Shown: in pieces, positions 1-8,859 of the stretch
Layout of the letters: each line of letters starts with the position of its first letter
How positions within the stretch are numbered: position 1 is the first letter of the stretch
Assembly: GCA_030160035.1 (NCBI GenBank)
Contig: BSNO01000001.1
Location: 186,001-250,000 of the forward strand
Source of the DNA: Rhizobium albus
GTDB taxonomy: Bacteria; Pseudomonadota; Alphaproteobacteria; Rhizobiales; Rhizobiaceae
Direction: 5' to 3'
Length of the DNA stretch: 64,000 nucleotides
The notes under the pieces: generated by a model
What the model saw: only the letters and a program-made list of their open reading frames with translations
Database searches by the model: none
Told to the model about the DNA's origin: nothing
Made by a program: the position numbers and the translations under genes

Positions 1-1414
1 CCTGGATGTCTCCGGAACCGCCATCGATTCCGGGCCCACCGTGCTGACGATGTTGGATGTGTTCGAAGGTCTGTTCGAGCGGGCCGGATTGCAGTTCTCC
101 AACTACGTGAAAGTGCGGCCGACGCGGTGCCTTGCCCGGCATTTCTGGCCTGACGGAAGCCGGCTCGACCTCTTTGACGATCTTGAGGAGAGTGCAGCTG
201 CTGTCGCGCGTTTTGCCGGTGCCCGTGAAGCGCGCGGCTACCTCGATTTCAGCCGACGGGCGGAAGATGCGTATCTGGCGCTCAAGGATAGCTTCATGGC
301 TGCGCCAGCGCCCAGTGCGGCTTCACTGACACTGAGCGGCGGCATCGGCGCCATGTTCAAGATCGCGCCGTTTCGCTCGCTCGACGCGGTCATCGGCTAT
401 CACTTTAAGGATAGGCGGCTGAGGCAGCTTTTCGGGCGTTACGCCACCTATTGCGGCGGTTCGCCCTATCAGGCGCCAGGGCCGTTGATGACGATCGCCC
501 ATGTGGAGCGTGCCGGTGTCTACCTCGTCGAGGGCGGCATGGTGCGGTTCGCCGAGGGGCTTGCGCAAGCGTGTCGGGATCGCGGCGTCCGGTTTCTGAT
601 GGGGAGCCGCGTCGAGGCAATCGAGCCCGATCCTGCAACGGGATTCACGCTTCATCTCGGCGACGGGCGCGTGCTCGACGCTCAAGCTGTCATTCACAAC
701 GGCGAGCCGTCAACGCTGTCGATTATTGGGCATAGCAGAGACACTGCTGCCGCCGTATGTCCGCCGAAGGAACGATCCCTGTCGGCTGTCACGCTGTCGC
801 TCACGGCTGTCGCCGAAGGGGTCGATCTCATTCGCCACAATGTCTTCTTTTCGAGCGATGGTCGCCGGGAGTTTTCCACGCTGTTCGACCGGCGGGCCAT
901 GCCGGACGAGCCGACGCTCTATGTCTGTGCGCAGGACCGGGACGACGATGGGCTGCCAACGCCCGGAGAACCGGAGCGGCTCTTCATTCTCGCCAATGCG
1001 CCGGCCAATGGCGACGATCATGTCTCGGACGATAGGGAGCGCCAGCAATGGCAAGCCACGATCTTGATGCGCCTGGCGGAGATGGGGCTGACGTTGCGCG
1101 AGGTGACGTGCAGGGTGACGATGCCATCGGATTTCGAGGCGCTGTTTCCGGGATCGGGGGGAGCGCTTTACGGCGCGGCGCCGAACGGAGCGATGTCGTC
1201 CTTTCGGCGCCCGAAGGTGCGGACCGGGGTGCCGTTTCTCTACCAGGCAGGCGGGGCGATCCATCCGGGACCTGGTCTTCCGATGGTGGCGTTGTCGGGC
1301 ATCAACGCAGCGCGGGCGGCCAGGATGGACCTCGCTTCGACGTTCATGTCGGCGAAAACGGCTATTGCTGGTGGTATCTCGACGCAACCAGCGACGATGG
1401 CCAGCATGCGCTGA
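1..1414 (+). CDS. crtD: Hydroxyneurosporene/methoxyneurosporene desaturase CrtD, 5' end cut by window
   Basis: Carotenoid 3,4-desaturase of the CrtI/CrtD flavoprotein family, acting on hydroxylated neurosporene or lycopene derivatives in spheroidene or spirilloxanthin synthesis. The reading frame is open to the left edge; in-frame codons before the GTG at 41 encode the family motif DSGPTVLTM, so the N-terminal FAD-binding part lies upstream of the window. The C-terminus carries the typical dinucleotide-binding end (YQAGGAIHPGPGLPMVALSG). About 470 residues are visible. It runs into crtC on the same strand, whose frame overlaps its 3' part. CrtD rather than CrtI is chosen because of divergence from the CrtI at 3442-4965 and the crtC neighbour. 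Confidence 0.9.
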   Translation, partial: LDVSGTAIDSGPTVLTMLDVFEGLFERAGLQFSNYVKVRPTRCLARHFWPDGSRLDLFDDLEESAAAVARFAGAREARGYLDFSRRAEDAYLALKDSFMAAPAPSAASLTLSGGIGAMFKIAPFRSLDAVIGYHFKDRRLRQLFGRYATYCGGSPYQAPGPLMTIAHVERAGVYLVEGGMVRFAEGLAQACRDRGVRFLMGSRVEAIEPDPATGFTLHLGDGRVLDAQAVIHNGEPSTLSIIGHSRDTAAAVCPPKERSLSAVTLSLTAVAEGVDLIRHNVFFSSDGRREFSTLFDRRAMPDEPTLYVCAQDRDDDGLPTPGEPERLFILANAPANGDDHVSDDRERQQWQATILMRLAEMGLTLREVTCRVTMPSDFEALFPGSGGALYGAAPNGAMSSFRRPKVRTGVPFLYQAGGAIHPGPGLPMVALSGINAARAARMDLASTFMSAKTAIAGGISTQPATMASMR

Positions 1415-2259
1415 CCGTCATCGCCTTCGTCGGCAGCGTCTTCTCGCCCTATTATCGGTTCGCGCGAAGGAACGGTCTGGCCGATCCGGAAAACCATGTG
1501 GCGTTCAATGTCGCGCTTTACGGCAAGGGCGCGAACCGGTGGGCAATGACGGAGCGGGGTGCGTCGTCCCTTAGTCGTGATGCAACGCGTTTCTCGGTTG
1601 CAGCGAGCAGTGTGGAGCGGACGCCATGGGGGCTTGAGTTTCGCATCGATGAGCGTTGCATGCCCGTGCCGAGGGCGTTGAAGGGCTCGATCAAGGTGCG
1701 TTTCGAAAAGGCTTTGCGGGTTGCGTTTCCGCTCGATCGTCAGGGCAAGCATAGTTGGCGGCCGCTTGCGCCACGGTCGCGAGTCGAACTCGCCTTCGAC
1801 CATCTCAAACTGCGCTGGAGCGGCGACGGTTATCTCGACATGAACCATGGGTCGGAGCCGCTTGAAGCGGCGTTTTCCAGATGGTCCTGGTCGCGCATGC
1901 ATCTCGGTGACCGGACGCGGCTGCTCTATGATCTGACCGAGAGTGACGGGCGATCCCATTGCGTGGCGGTCGATGCGGTCGACGGCGAGATCGTGCCCTA
2001 CGAGGCGCCGGGTGTCGAAAGCACCGTCAGCCTTCGCCGGGGCCTCTGGGGCATGGAGCGCTGGACGCGCAGCGATCCCGGTATAGAGCCCACGCTTGTG
2101 AAGGCGCTTGAAGATGCGCCCTTCTACACACGCTCGTTGATTGATGCATCCATCGGTGAGCGACGCGGCTTGATGGTGCATGAAAGCGTCAATCTGCGCC
2201 GCTTCGTCTCACCGGTCGTCCAGACCATGCTCCCCTTCCGCATGCCGCGGTTGCGTTGA
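1048..2259 (+). CDS. crtC: Carotenoid 1,2-hydratase (hydroxyneurosporene synthase) CrtC
   Basis: Adds water to the psi end of neurosporene or lycopene. Conserved CrtC sequence begins around position 1345 (GYCWWYLDATSDDGQHAL, then GSVFSPYYRFAR and DPENHVAFNVALYG) and continues to the stop. The start is a problem: between 1111 and 1497 this frame has no ATG, GTG or TTG. The usable starts are ATG 1048, preceded by AGGGAGC at 1034-1040, or GTG 1108, both more than 300 bases inside crtD. The first 90 or so residues from 1048 look like out-of-frame crtD rather than CrtC. The gene is certain; the start is not. It converges with orf59, and the two 3' ends overlap by about 50 bases. Confidence 0.85.
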   Translation: MASHDLDAPGGDGADVARGDVQGDDAIGFRGAVSGIGGSALRRGAERSDVVLSAPEGADRGAVSLPGRRGDPSGTWSSDGGVVGHQRSAGGQDGPRFDVHVGENGYCWWYLDATSDDGQHALTVIAFVGSVFSPYYRFARRNGLADPENHVAFNVALYGKGANRWAMTERGASSLSRDATRFSVAASSVERTPWGLEFRIDERCMPVPRALKGSIKVRFEKALRVAFPLDRQGKHSWRPLAPRSRVELAFDHLKLRWSGDGYLDMNHGSEPLEAAFSRWSWSRMHLGDRTRLLYDLTESDGRSHCVAVDAVDGEIVPYEAPGVESTVSLRRGLWGMERWTRSDPGIEPTLVKALEDAPFYTRSLIDASIGERRGLMVHESVNLRRFVSPVVQTMLPFRMPRLR

Positions 2260-2388
2260 TTGCTTCTTTGCGGCTTCGGCCCGTTCGCGGTCGTAGCGGC
2301 GCAGATTGCGCAGTTCACGAAAGCCGAAGAATAGCGCAAGACCGAGCACCAGCGTCAGTTCAGCGAAGATGATCCAGCCCGGCGACAT
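2209..2388 (-). CDS. Small single-span membrane protein downstream of crtB (59 aa)
   Basis: A 59-residue frame with ATG at 2388, five bases after the crtB stop, ending at TGA 2209 inside the crtC 3' end on the opposite strand. It begins MSPGWIIFAELTLVLGLAL, one hydrophobic segment (about residues 5-22), followed by a basic stretch (FRELRNLRRYDRERAEAAKK) and a hydrophilic tail. The positive-inside rule would put the C-terminus in the cytoplasm. Short membrane proteins of this shape occur after crtB in other photosynthesis clusters as I recall, so I regard it as real and last in the bchIDO-crtIB operon. Function unknown. Confidence 0.65.
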   Translation of the reverse strand: MSPGWIIFAELTLVLGLALFFGFRELRNLRRYDRERAEAAKKQSTQPRHAEGEHGLDDR

Positions 2389-2393
2389 CCCCG

Positions 2394-3464
2394 CTAACCT
2401 TCCATTTGAGCCGTGCCGCCAGGTTCGCGACGAGCCTTGATGGCGCCCAGCAATTGCAGCATGCGCACGACACGCGCGTCATAGCGCCACCATGGCGGAA
2501 GCGTATCGACGCGCGGAGCGCGGACTTCGGTTTCGACGGCATCGACGAGAAACCGGGTCGCCGTCAACGCCGGTCTGCTCAGGCCGTCGGGAGATGGCGG
2601 CGGCATCGCAGCCGCTCTGAGGGCGAGCGCGATCTTGCGGCGTTTCGAGATGATGGCGCGCTCATGGAGCGGATCGACGCCAGCGCGGATTTCGTCACCG
2701 ATCGCATGATAGAGGAGGCGCGATGCCTGGATGCCGCGTCGGCAATCTGCGGGCAGTTCGGCAATGCCCGGCAGCGCGCGATCGTAGAGGAATTCGGCGC
2801 GGTCGAGCAGCCGAAGCGTCATCCGCCGCACCGTTTCCGACTGGGAGGCGTCCGGGTTCGCGACGGCTATTTTCGAGAGCGGTTCCCGGCGCAGCCATTC
2901 CTCCGGCAGGTAGTTCCGGCCGGCACGTGCGTCCTCGCCGATGTCGCGGGCGATGTTGGTCAGCTGCATCGCCACGCCGAGATCGGCTGCACGGGCGAGC
3001 ACGAACGGATCTCGCCTTGCCATGACCAGCGTCATCATCACGCCAACCGTTCCAGCGACGCGGGCCGCATAGTCCTCGAGATCCCCAAGCGTGTCGTAGG
3101 TGCGGCCGGCGGCATCCCAGGCAAGGCCTTCGATAAGCGCTGCCGGGATCGCTTGCGGGATGGCGAAACGAGCGACGGTTTCGGCGAAACTGCGATCGAC
3201 GAAATGGTTTGCGGGTCGCCCGCGATAGATGTTGTCGAGCCGCGCGGTAAGCTCAGCGATTGCCTCCGGGCCGCCACCCGCCTGATCGATCATGTCGTCG
3301 GCCATGCGGCAGAAAGCATAGATGGCATAAGCCGGTTCGCGCACGTCGACCGGCAGCAGCAGCGACGCGATGAAGAAGGAGTGCGACCCCTGGCGGATCG
3401 ACTGCCGGCACTGGGCACAGTCGCGCGGCGTCAGCGGCGATCTAGCGTTTGAAGGCGGCGGCAT
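2394..3464 (-). CDS. crtB: Phytoene synthase CrtB
   Basis: Joins two geranylgeranyl diphosphates into 15-cis-phytoene, the first committed carotenoid step. The start chosen is ATG 3464, which gives 356 residues and overlaps the crtI 3' end by 23 bases; a longer frame to 3539 only adds antisense-like sequence. Visible family features are SFFIASLLLP near the N-terminus, the first Asp-rich motif in YAFCRMADDMID and the second in ANIARDIGEDARAGRNYLP-type sequence (written TNIARDIGEDARAGRNYLP here). It is fifth in the operon bchI-bchD-bchO-crtI-crtB-orf59. Confidence 0.95.
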   Translation of the reverse strand: MPPPSNARSPLTPRDCAQCRQSIRQGSHSFFIASLLLPVDVREPAYAIYAFCRMADDMIDQAGGGPEAIAELTARLDNIYRGRPANHFVDRSFAETVARFAIPQAIPAALIEGLAWDAAGRTYDTLGDLEDYAARVAGTVGVMMTLVMARRDPFVLARAADLGVAMQLTNIARDIGEDARAGRNYLPEEWLRREPLSKIAVANPDASQSETVRRMTLRLLDRAEFLYDRALPGIAELPADCRRGIQASRLLYHAIGDEIRAGVDPLHERAIISKRRKIALALRAAAMPPPSPDGLSRPALTATRFLVDAVETEVRAPRVDTLPPWWRYDARVVRMLQLLGAIKARREPGGTAQMEG

Positions 3465-4965
3465 CGGGCACCATCCTGTCGAGCATGCGGGCAGAGGAGA
3501 TGACGCCGGGCAGGCCGGCGCCTGGGTGCGTGCCAGCACCGACCAGGTAGAGGTTTTCAGCGGCGTCGCTGCGATTGTGCGGGCGGAACCAGGCGCTCTG
3601 GGTCAGGATCGGCTCGAGCGAAAAGCCGGAGCCATAGGGCGAGAGATAGCGTTCGGCGAAGTCATCGGGAACGGCAATCGCCTCGGTGACGATCTCGTCC
3701 CGCAAGCCTGGCAGCAGGGTCGATGACAGACGTTCGATGATGGCATCGCGGCGTCTTGCCGTCGCTTCCGCCCAGTCGATGTCGGCGCCGAGATGGGGCA
3801 CGGGCGTCAAGGCATAGAAGGCGTCGCATCCCGAAGGCGCAACGGATGCATCGCTGGCACTCGGGCGGTGCAGATAAAGGCTGAAATCCTCCGTCAGCGG
3901 ACGGCGTTTGAAGATGTCGTTCAGCAGGCCTTCATAGCGCGGACCGAGCAGGATGGTGTGGTGGCCGACATCGTCATAGCGCCGCTTGGTGCCGAAGTAG
4001 AAAACGACGAGGCCCATGGAATAGCGCGACTTAACCAGTCGTTTCGCCTGGCGTTGGCCATTCGGCAAAAGTGCGCTCGTCACGGCGGGATCGGCATTTG
4101 AGATGACGATATCGGCATCGAGCCGCGTGCCGTCGGACAGCCGGACGCCGGAAACCTTGCCGTCGGTCAGCGTGATCCCTGCGACTTCGCTGCGCGTGAC
4201 TGCGAGATTGCCTTGTCCCCGGATGAGCTTCACCAGTCCATCGACGATCTGGTTGACGCCGCCTTGCGGGTAGTGAACGCCCCAGCGACGCTCCAGCGAG
4301 GGGATCAGACAGTAAATCGCCGGCGCGCTTAGCGGATTGCCGCCGATGAGCAGCGGGTGAAAGCTCAGCATGGTGCGCAGCTTGGGGTGCTTTACATGCG
4401 CCGAGACAAGGCCGAAGACCGACCTGTAGCCCTGCAGCCGCAAAAGGTCCGGCGCGATGCGCAGCATGTCCGTAACGGTCGAAAACGGCTGGTCGGCGAG
4501 TTGCTCGAAACCGAGCGCCATGATCTCGTCGCTGAGCTTCATGAAGCGGCGATAGCCCGGCAGGTCGTCGGCGTTCACGCGCCGCACCTCCGCCTCCATG
4601 GCAGCGATGTCTTCCGAGCAGGCGATGGTGTCGCCGTCGTCGAAGCGGAGTTTGTAGAACGGCTTCAGGCGAAGCATCTCCACGTCGTCCTGCATTTTCT
4701 TGCCGCAGAGCGTCCACAGTTCCTCGAAAAGATGCGGCGCCGTGACGATCGTCGGGCCGCGATCGAAGGTGAAACCCTCCTGATGGATCACACCGGCGCG
4801 GCCGCCGAATTCGTCGAGCCGCTCAAGCACGGTTACGCGATAGCCGCGAGCGCCCATGCGGACGGCTGCGGCGAGGCCACCGAAACCGCTGCCGATAACG
4901 ATGGCGTGGGGTCGCTTGTCGTCAGCGGCGCGCAACGGGCGTTGATTGTCAACGACGGTCAGCAT
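3442..4965 (-). CDS. crtI: Phytoene desaturase CrtI
   Basis: FAD-dependent desaturase converting phytoene to neurosporene or lycopene. The protein has 507 residues, normal for the family. The N-terminal dinucleotide fold is seen at about residues 22-42 (VIGSGFGGLAAAVRMGARG), followed by ERLDEFGGRAG and FDRGPTIV; the C-terminal GAGTHPGAGLPGV motif is typical of bacterial CrtI. ATG 4965 abuts the bchO stop (4966), and the end overlaps crtB, so translation is probably coupled. Number of desaturation steps cannot be read from sequence; presence of crtC and crtD fits a three- or four-step enzyme. Confidence 0.96.
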   Translation of the reverse strand: MLTVVDNQRPLRAADDKRPHAIVIGSGFGGLAAAVRMGARGYRVTVLERLDEFGGRAGVIHQEGFTFDRGPTIVTAPHLFEELWTLCGKKMQDDVEMLRLKPFYKLRFDDGDTIACSEDIAAMEAEVRRVNADDLPGYRRFMKLSDEIMALGFEQLADQPFSTVTDMLRIAPDLLRLQGYRSVFGLVSAHVKHPKLRTMLSFHPLLIGGNPLSAPAIYCLIPSLERRWGVHYPQGGVNQIVDGLVKLIRGQGNLAVTRSEVAGITLTDGKVSGVRLSDGTRLDADIVISNADPAVTSALLPNGQRQAKRLVKSRYSMGLVVFYFGTKRRYDDVGHHTILLGPRYEGLLNDIFKRRPLTEDFSLYLHRPSASDASVAPSGCDAFYALTPVPHLGADIDWAEATARRRDAIIERLSSTLLPGLRDEIVTEAIAVPDDFAERYLSPYGSGFSLEPILTQSAWFRPHNRSDAAENLYLVGAGTHPGAGLPGVISSARMLDRMVPDAAAFKR

Positions 4966-5904
4966 TCATCGATCCTCGCTCGGTTCGGGCTCGCCCGTTC
5001 GCGTCGCGCCGGGCGCGATGGCGGCATCGCTTGCCAGAAGTCGCAGCAGGCGCGCCGCTTCGTCGGGCTGTTCTTCGTGGTAGAGATGGCCGCCCTCATT
5101 CAGGATGAGCGTTGTAATTGCTGGAGACAGGGCAGCCACCGACTGGCTGTCGGCGAAGGGTACGGCCTTGTCGCCTCTCGTCGCGACCAGCATGGTCGTC
5201 GTCTTCAGCTTGCCAAGGTCTGTGTTGAGGCTTTCGAGATCCCAGTTGGCCATCATGCCAAGCGTGCCAGCCACGTGGCCGGAATGGCGGAAGAGGGCGC
5301 GATAGAGCGCTACGCCTTCGGGTTCGATCGTCGAACCGGTGCCGGCGAGCAGCCGTCGGGTGGCATCCATGCTTTCCGCCCGCCAAGCAAAAAGCTTGGG
5401 CGCCAGCGGGTTGATGAATAGCAGCCGTGCCAGCGGCCCGTAAATGCCGGAGCCGGCGATCGGGCGGATGGCGGCATTGAAGCCGACGATGAGCTTGCAT
5501 TGCGCGAGGCGCCCATCGAGCGCCATGCGCAGCAGGATCGCCGCGCCTGCCGAGTGGCCGGCCGCACCGACGATAGCAAGCTTGAGCTCGCCAATCAGTG
5601 CCGTGAGCGCGCGCGCCATTCCGGACAGTGTGAGATCGTGCCGGCCGGCACCGTGTGTAAAACCGTGGCCGGGCAAGTCTGGCACGATCACCGTGAAATC
5701 ACGCGCGAGGTCGGGCAGCATGTGGCGAAAGCTGTGGCTTGCCGCGCCCGTGCCATGGATGAGCAGCAGCGGAGGACCGCTGCCTGCGATCTGCACGTGC
5801 CAGGTGAGCGCGCCGGACCGCACGAACCGGCTGTGCTCCCGGTTCGGCCAGTCTTTGCCGAGCACGTTCCAGTCCGGATAGCGGTGGATGGAGAGCGCGT
5901 TCAT
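4966..5904 (-). CDS. bchO: BchO, alpha/beta-hydrolase linked to magnesium chelatase
   Basis: Alpha/beta-hydrolase of 312 residues, always found beside bchID in purple bacteria and thought to assist magnesium insertion; its reaction is unproven. The start region (YPDWNVLGKDWPNREHSRFV) is characteristic of BchO. Visible features are the HGTGAASHSFR oxyanion-hole region near residue 50 and the nucleophile elbow GHSAGAA (GxSxG) near residue 115; a late His lies in NEGGHLYHEEQPDE. It starts six bases after the bchD stop and runs directly into crtI. Confidence 0.92.
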   Translation of the reverse strand: MNALSIHRYPDWNVLGKDWPNREHSRFVRSGALTWHVQIAGSGPPLLLIHGTGAASHSFRHMLPDLARDFTVIVPDLPGHGFTHGAGRHDLTLSGMARALTALIGELKLAIVGAAGHSAGAAILLRMALDGRLAQCKLIVGFNAAIRPIAGSGIYGPLARLLFINPLAPKLFAWRAESMDATRRLLAGTGSTIEPEGVALYRALFRHSGHVAGTLGMMANWDLESLNTDLGKLKTTTMLVATRGDKAVPFADSQSVAALSPAITTLILNEGGHLYHEEQPDEAARLLRLLASDAAIAPGATRTGEPEPSEDR

Positions 5905-5910
5905 GGCCGT

Positions 5911-7707
5911 TCAAATCGGCCTGGTATTGGAGGATTGCCGATCCATTCGGCTGCGCACGGCAAGGCTCAGATCCTGCGCGCGGCCGGCGGGAAGCGGCAG
6001 ATACTCGCCGCCCATGGCCCGTGCAAGATCGGCTGCATGTTCGCGCGGGCGCCGTGCCGTATCGACCAGAACGCTCGAGAGGCCGGCAAGCCGGAACGCG
6101 GCGGCCATGCGGCGCGTGTCTGCCTCGGCGCGCTCGCGCCCGGCGGTGCCATCGAGCGCAATATTGGCACGGCCGTCGGTCATCAGGATGGTGATCGCGT
6201 TCTGACCTCGCTCCGCAGCCTTGCCAGCTAGAAGTCGGGCAAGCGCCAGCCCGCCGGCAAGCGGAGTCGGGCCGCCGCCCGCCATGGCGACGAGCGCACG
6301 CCTTGCGCGCAGCAGCGAACGGGTAGGGGGCAGAACTATCTCGGCTTGCGCGCCCCTGAAGACGATCAACGCCACGGCGTCGCGCCGCGCATAACACTGG
6401 CCAAGGAGCGTCTCGATCGCGCCCTTCGCTTCGCCGAGCCGTGCATGGGCCGACGACCCGGACGCATCGACGGCGAAAATCGCGAGCGTTTCCGATGGCG
6501 CCGAAAAGCGGGTGTAGCGAAAGTCCTCGCGGCGGATCGCGATCGGCCGATCGGTCGCAGCATCCGAAGCGGTCGCTGTCCGTCGGATCGTCTGCCAGGG
6601 AACCGCAGCGCGCAATGTTGCAACTATATCCAATGCGCTGCGACCATTTTCAGGCCGCGGCCGGGCAGCCAAGCGTCGGCCTCGGCTTACGGACCGTTGG
6701 CTCGGTCCGCGCTTGCCGGAGGATGCTCCGCCGCGTGCGCCCCGTGCTGCGGCAGCGGCTTGAAGCACATCTTCCGGCAGATAGGCGTCGAGGATGTCGA
6801 CCGCGATTGTTTCGTCGGCGCCGGCATGCTCCGAATCTTCCAGATCGTGCGGCAGGTTTTCGGCTTGATTGCGCTCGGGTTGAGATTCGGCTGCCGTGTC
6901 GTCGAGTTGTGGAATGTCCGGTGACTCCGGGTTTTCACCACTGTCGTCTTCGGCGGCGATGGGGGTGAGACCGAAAACAAGGCCGACTGCTTCACGCAGT
7001 GCTTCGGTGCTGGCGGTAGCTTCCCCATCCAAATGCGCGAGGATGCGGGTCACGTTCAGAAGATGCGATGGCGCACGCATGGAAGATCGGTTGAGGGCGA
7101 GTGCTAACGCGCAGCAAGCCTCCATCACCGGCTCCGGCACTGCGACCTCGCGTGGGGTTTCCTGAGGTGCTGCCAGCGCCGAGGCGGTATCACCCGGTTT
7201 TAGAGGCAAGCGGCCCTTGGAAAGCTCCAGCGTCAGCGCGACGCGATCCAGCAGGCAGGGATGGACGGCTTCGTCCGAAAGACCCTCGTCGAGCAACAGA
7301 ACTGCGAATTCGCGCCGATCGATCGCCGCAGCGATCAATGCGGCCTGCAGCGCTGTCAGCCTTTCCGCCATGGCAATGACCAGGATGCCGCCCTTGGCAC
7401 GTGACAACATCCCCGATCGTGCAACCAGTTCGCGTTGCGCGAGCGTCGCAGCGAGATCATATCCATCGACAAGATGATCGTCGGCGATCGATGGCGTCAT
7501 GCGCAGCCAGGGCAGCTGTTTGGAGATGCGCGACTGCAGAATTTCGATGGCCGCGTCACGCACCGGCCCGGCCTGCGACTTCAGATGTATCCCGCCGAGC
7601 AGAAAAGGATCCATGGCGAAGACATCCGCCGCCCTCGCGACGGCGGACCAGATGTCTGGTGCATCCGGCCGCTCAATCATCGGGAGATCGCCGGTGTCGG
7701 CTGTCAT
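5911..7707 (-). CDS. bchD: Magnesium chelatase subunit D, BchD
   Basis: The D subunit forms an AAA+ ring with BchI that powers magnesium insertion into protoporphyrin IX by BchH. The ATG at 7707 overlaps the bchI stop (7704-7706), giving 598 residues. The N-terminal third is a degenerate AAA+ domain (VFAMDPFLLGGIHLKSQAGP, without a good Walker A). The middle is acidic and low-complexity (around DDTAAESQPERNQ). The C-terminus is a von Willebrand A domain with the metal site DASGSSAHARL and ILMTDGRANI. The frame stays open far upstream into bchI antisense of coding sense, so the start rests on the bchI overlap and on family length. Confidence 0.95.
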   Translation of the reverse strand: MTADTGDLPMIERPDAPDIWSAVARAADVFAMDPFLLGGIHLKSQAGPVRDAAIEILQSRISKQLPWLRMTPSIADDHLVDGYDLAATLAQRELVARSGMLSRAKGGILVIAMAERLTALQAALIAAAIDRREFAVLLLDEGLSDEAVHPCLLDRVALTLELSKGRLPLKPGDTASALAAPQETPREVAVPEPVMEACCALALALNRSSMRAPSHLLNVTRILAHLDGEATASTEALREAVGLVFGLTPIAAEDDSGENPESPDIPQLDDTAAESQPERNQAENLPHDLEDSEHAGADETIAVDILDAYLPEDVLQAAAAARGARGGASSGKRGPSQRSVSRGRRLAARPRPENGRSALDIVATLRAAVPWQTIRRTATASDAATDRPIAIRREDFRYTRFSAPSETLAIFAVDASGSSAHARLGEAKGAIETLLGQCYARRDAVALIVFRGAQAEIVLPPTRSLLRARRALVAMAGGGPTPLAGGLALARLLAGKAAERGQNAITILMTDGRANIALDGTAGRERAEADTRRMAAAFRLAGLSSVLVDTARRPREHAADLARAMGGEYLPLPAGRAQDLSLAVRSRMDRQSSNTRPI

Positions 7708-8732
7708 GCGACTGCAACCGATATGGAGGCGATCGCGCGTTCGACACGGATCGACGAGCCGCTTTCGTCCATCGGATCGCGGCGGAGACGGTGCCGCAGG
7801 CAGGATGGTGCAACGGCCAGCAGAAGTTCGGGCGTGACACGTTCGCGCTGTTCGTAGGCTGCAAGCGCACGGGCTGCCCGCATCATGGTCAACTCGCCGC
7901 GCGAGCCATCGATGCCGAGTTTGATTGCCAGGCCAGCCGCGATTTCGAGGATTTCGTCGCCGACCGCGATTTCGTTCAGTTCCGCGCGGGCCTTTAGGAT
8001 GCGCTTGCCAAGCGCTGCGTCCTTGCGCGCCCAGCTGTCGAGAAATTGCGCCGGATCGCGCTCGAACGCATCCCGACGCTTCACTACCTCGATGCGCTCC
8101 GCGATATCGGTGGGCGAGGTCACGTCGAGCGACAAACCGAACCGGTCGAGCAGCTGTGGCCGCAGCTCGCCCTCTTCGGGATTGCCGCTGCCCACCAAGA
8201 CGAAGCGCGCCGGATGGCGCAGGCTCAGCCCGTCGCGCTCGACGAGGTTGACGCCCGATGCGGCAACGTCGAGCAACAGGTCGACGAGGTGGTCCTCCAG
8301 GAGGTTGACTTCGTCTACATAGAGGAACCCGCGATGGGCTGCCGCGAGCAGTCCCGGCTGAAACGTCTTTTTGCCCTGGGTCAGCGCCGCTTCGATGTCG
8401 AGGGCGCCGGCAACCCGGTCTTCGCTTGCGCCGAGAGGCAGATCGATAACCGGAATCGGGCGCTTGTCGATCTTGAGGCGTGCGTTCGAATTGCGCTGGC
8501 AGTCCGGACAATCGACCGTCGGTGCCGCCGGGTCGCAATTGAAACGGCAGCCGAGCACTGTCTTGATCGGGGGCAGGAGCGCTGCAAGTGCGCGCACGGC
8601 CGTGGATTTGCCGGTCCCCCGATCGCCGAGGACCAGCACGCCGCCGATCGCCGGATCTATCGCTGCGAGCAGCAGTGCGCGCTTCATTTCATACTGACCG
8701 ACAATGGCGCTGAAAGGATAGGTCTGCGGCAT
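7704..8732 (-). CDS. bchI: Magnesium chelatase ATPase subunit I, BchI
   Basis: AAA+ ATPase of magnesium chelatase, 342 residues. Walker [10 protein letters not shown] is at about residues 36-44, Walker [17 protein letters not shown] near residue 145, and the sensor region [22 protein letters not shown] follows. The insertion with CRFNCDP and CPDCQ is typical of bacterial BchI. It is first in the operon bchI-bchD-bchO-crtI-crtB-orf59, diverges from dxs, and the shared upstream region holds PpsR-type sites at 8759-8802. Confidence 0.97.
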   Translation of the reverse strand: MPQTYPFSAIVGQYEMKRALLLAAIDPAIGGVLVLGDRGTGKSTAVRALAALLPPIKTVLGCRFNCDPAAPTVDCPDCQRNSNARLKIDKRPIPVIDLPLGASEDRVAGALDIEAALTQGKKTFQPGLLAAAHRGFLYVDEVNLLEDHLVDLLLDVAASGVNLVERDGLSLRHPARFVLVGSGNPEEGELRPQLLDRFGLSLDVTSPTDIAERIEVVKRRDAFERDPAQFLDSWARKDAALGKRILKARAELNEIAVGDEILEIAAGLAIKLGIDGSRGELTMMRAARALAAYEQRERVTPELLLAVAPSCLRHRLRRDPMDESGSSIRVERAIASISVAVA

Positions 8733-8758
8733 CCGCGTCTCTCTTTTCGAGGGTCAAC

Positions 8759-8776
8759 TGTATGTCGACAGTGACT
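8759..8776. promoter_or_regulatory. Degenerate PpsR/CrtJ half of a paired operator
   Basis: The sequence TGTATGTCGACAGTGACT fits TGT-N12-ACA with one mismatch in the last triplet. It is exactly 8 bp from the better site at 8785-8802. Paired PpsR/CrtJ palindromes about 8 bp apart are described for bchC-type promoters. I infer cooperative binding; a chance match is possible for this half. Confidence 0.45.
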
Positions 8777-8784
8777 GTATTATA

Positions 8785-8802
8785 TGTCAATCTGAATTGA
8801 CA
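8785..8802. promoter_or_regulatory. PpsR/CrtJ operator between bchI and dxs
   Basis: TGTCAATCTGAATTGACA matches the TGT-N12-ACA consensus fully and keeps the extended TGTCAA/TTGACA arms. It lies 53 bases upstream of the bchI ATG and 58 bases upstream of the dxs ATG, in the only shared intergenic region, so PpsR (encoded at 47179-48603) probably represses both the bchI operon and dxs under aerobic or lit conditions. Confidence 0.8.
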
Positions 8803-8859
8803 TACCCAATCGTCCATCGGCGGTCACAGATTGCCGGAGGTCATGCGGCCGGGAGAGCC

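Noticed and set aside
7708-8538. Long minus-strand open frame extending bchD to 875 residues
   Set aside because: The added N-terminal part lies wholly inside bchI in another phase and is Arg/Pro-rich nonsense; the bchD ATG at 7707 overlapping the bchI stop fits the family.
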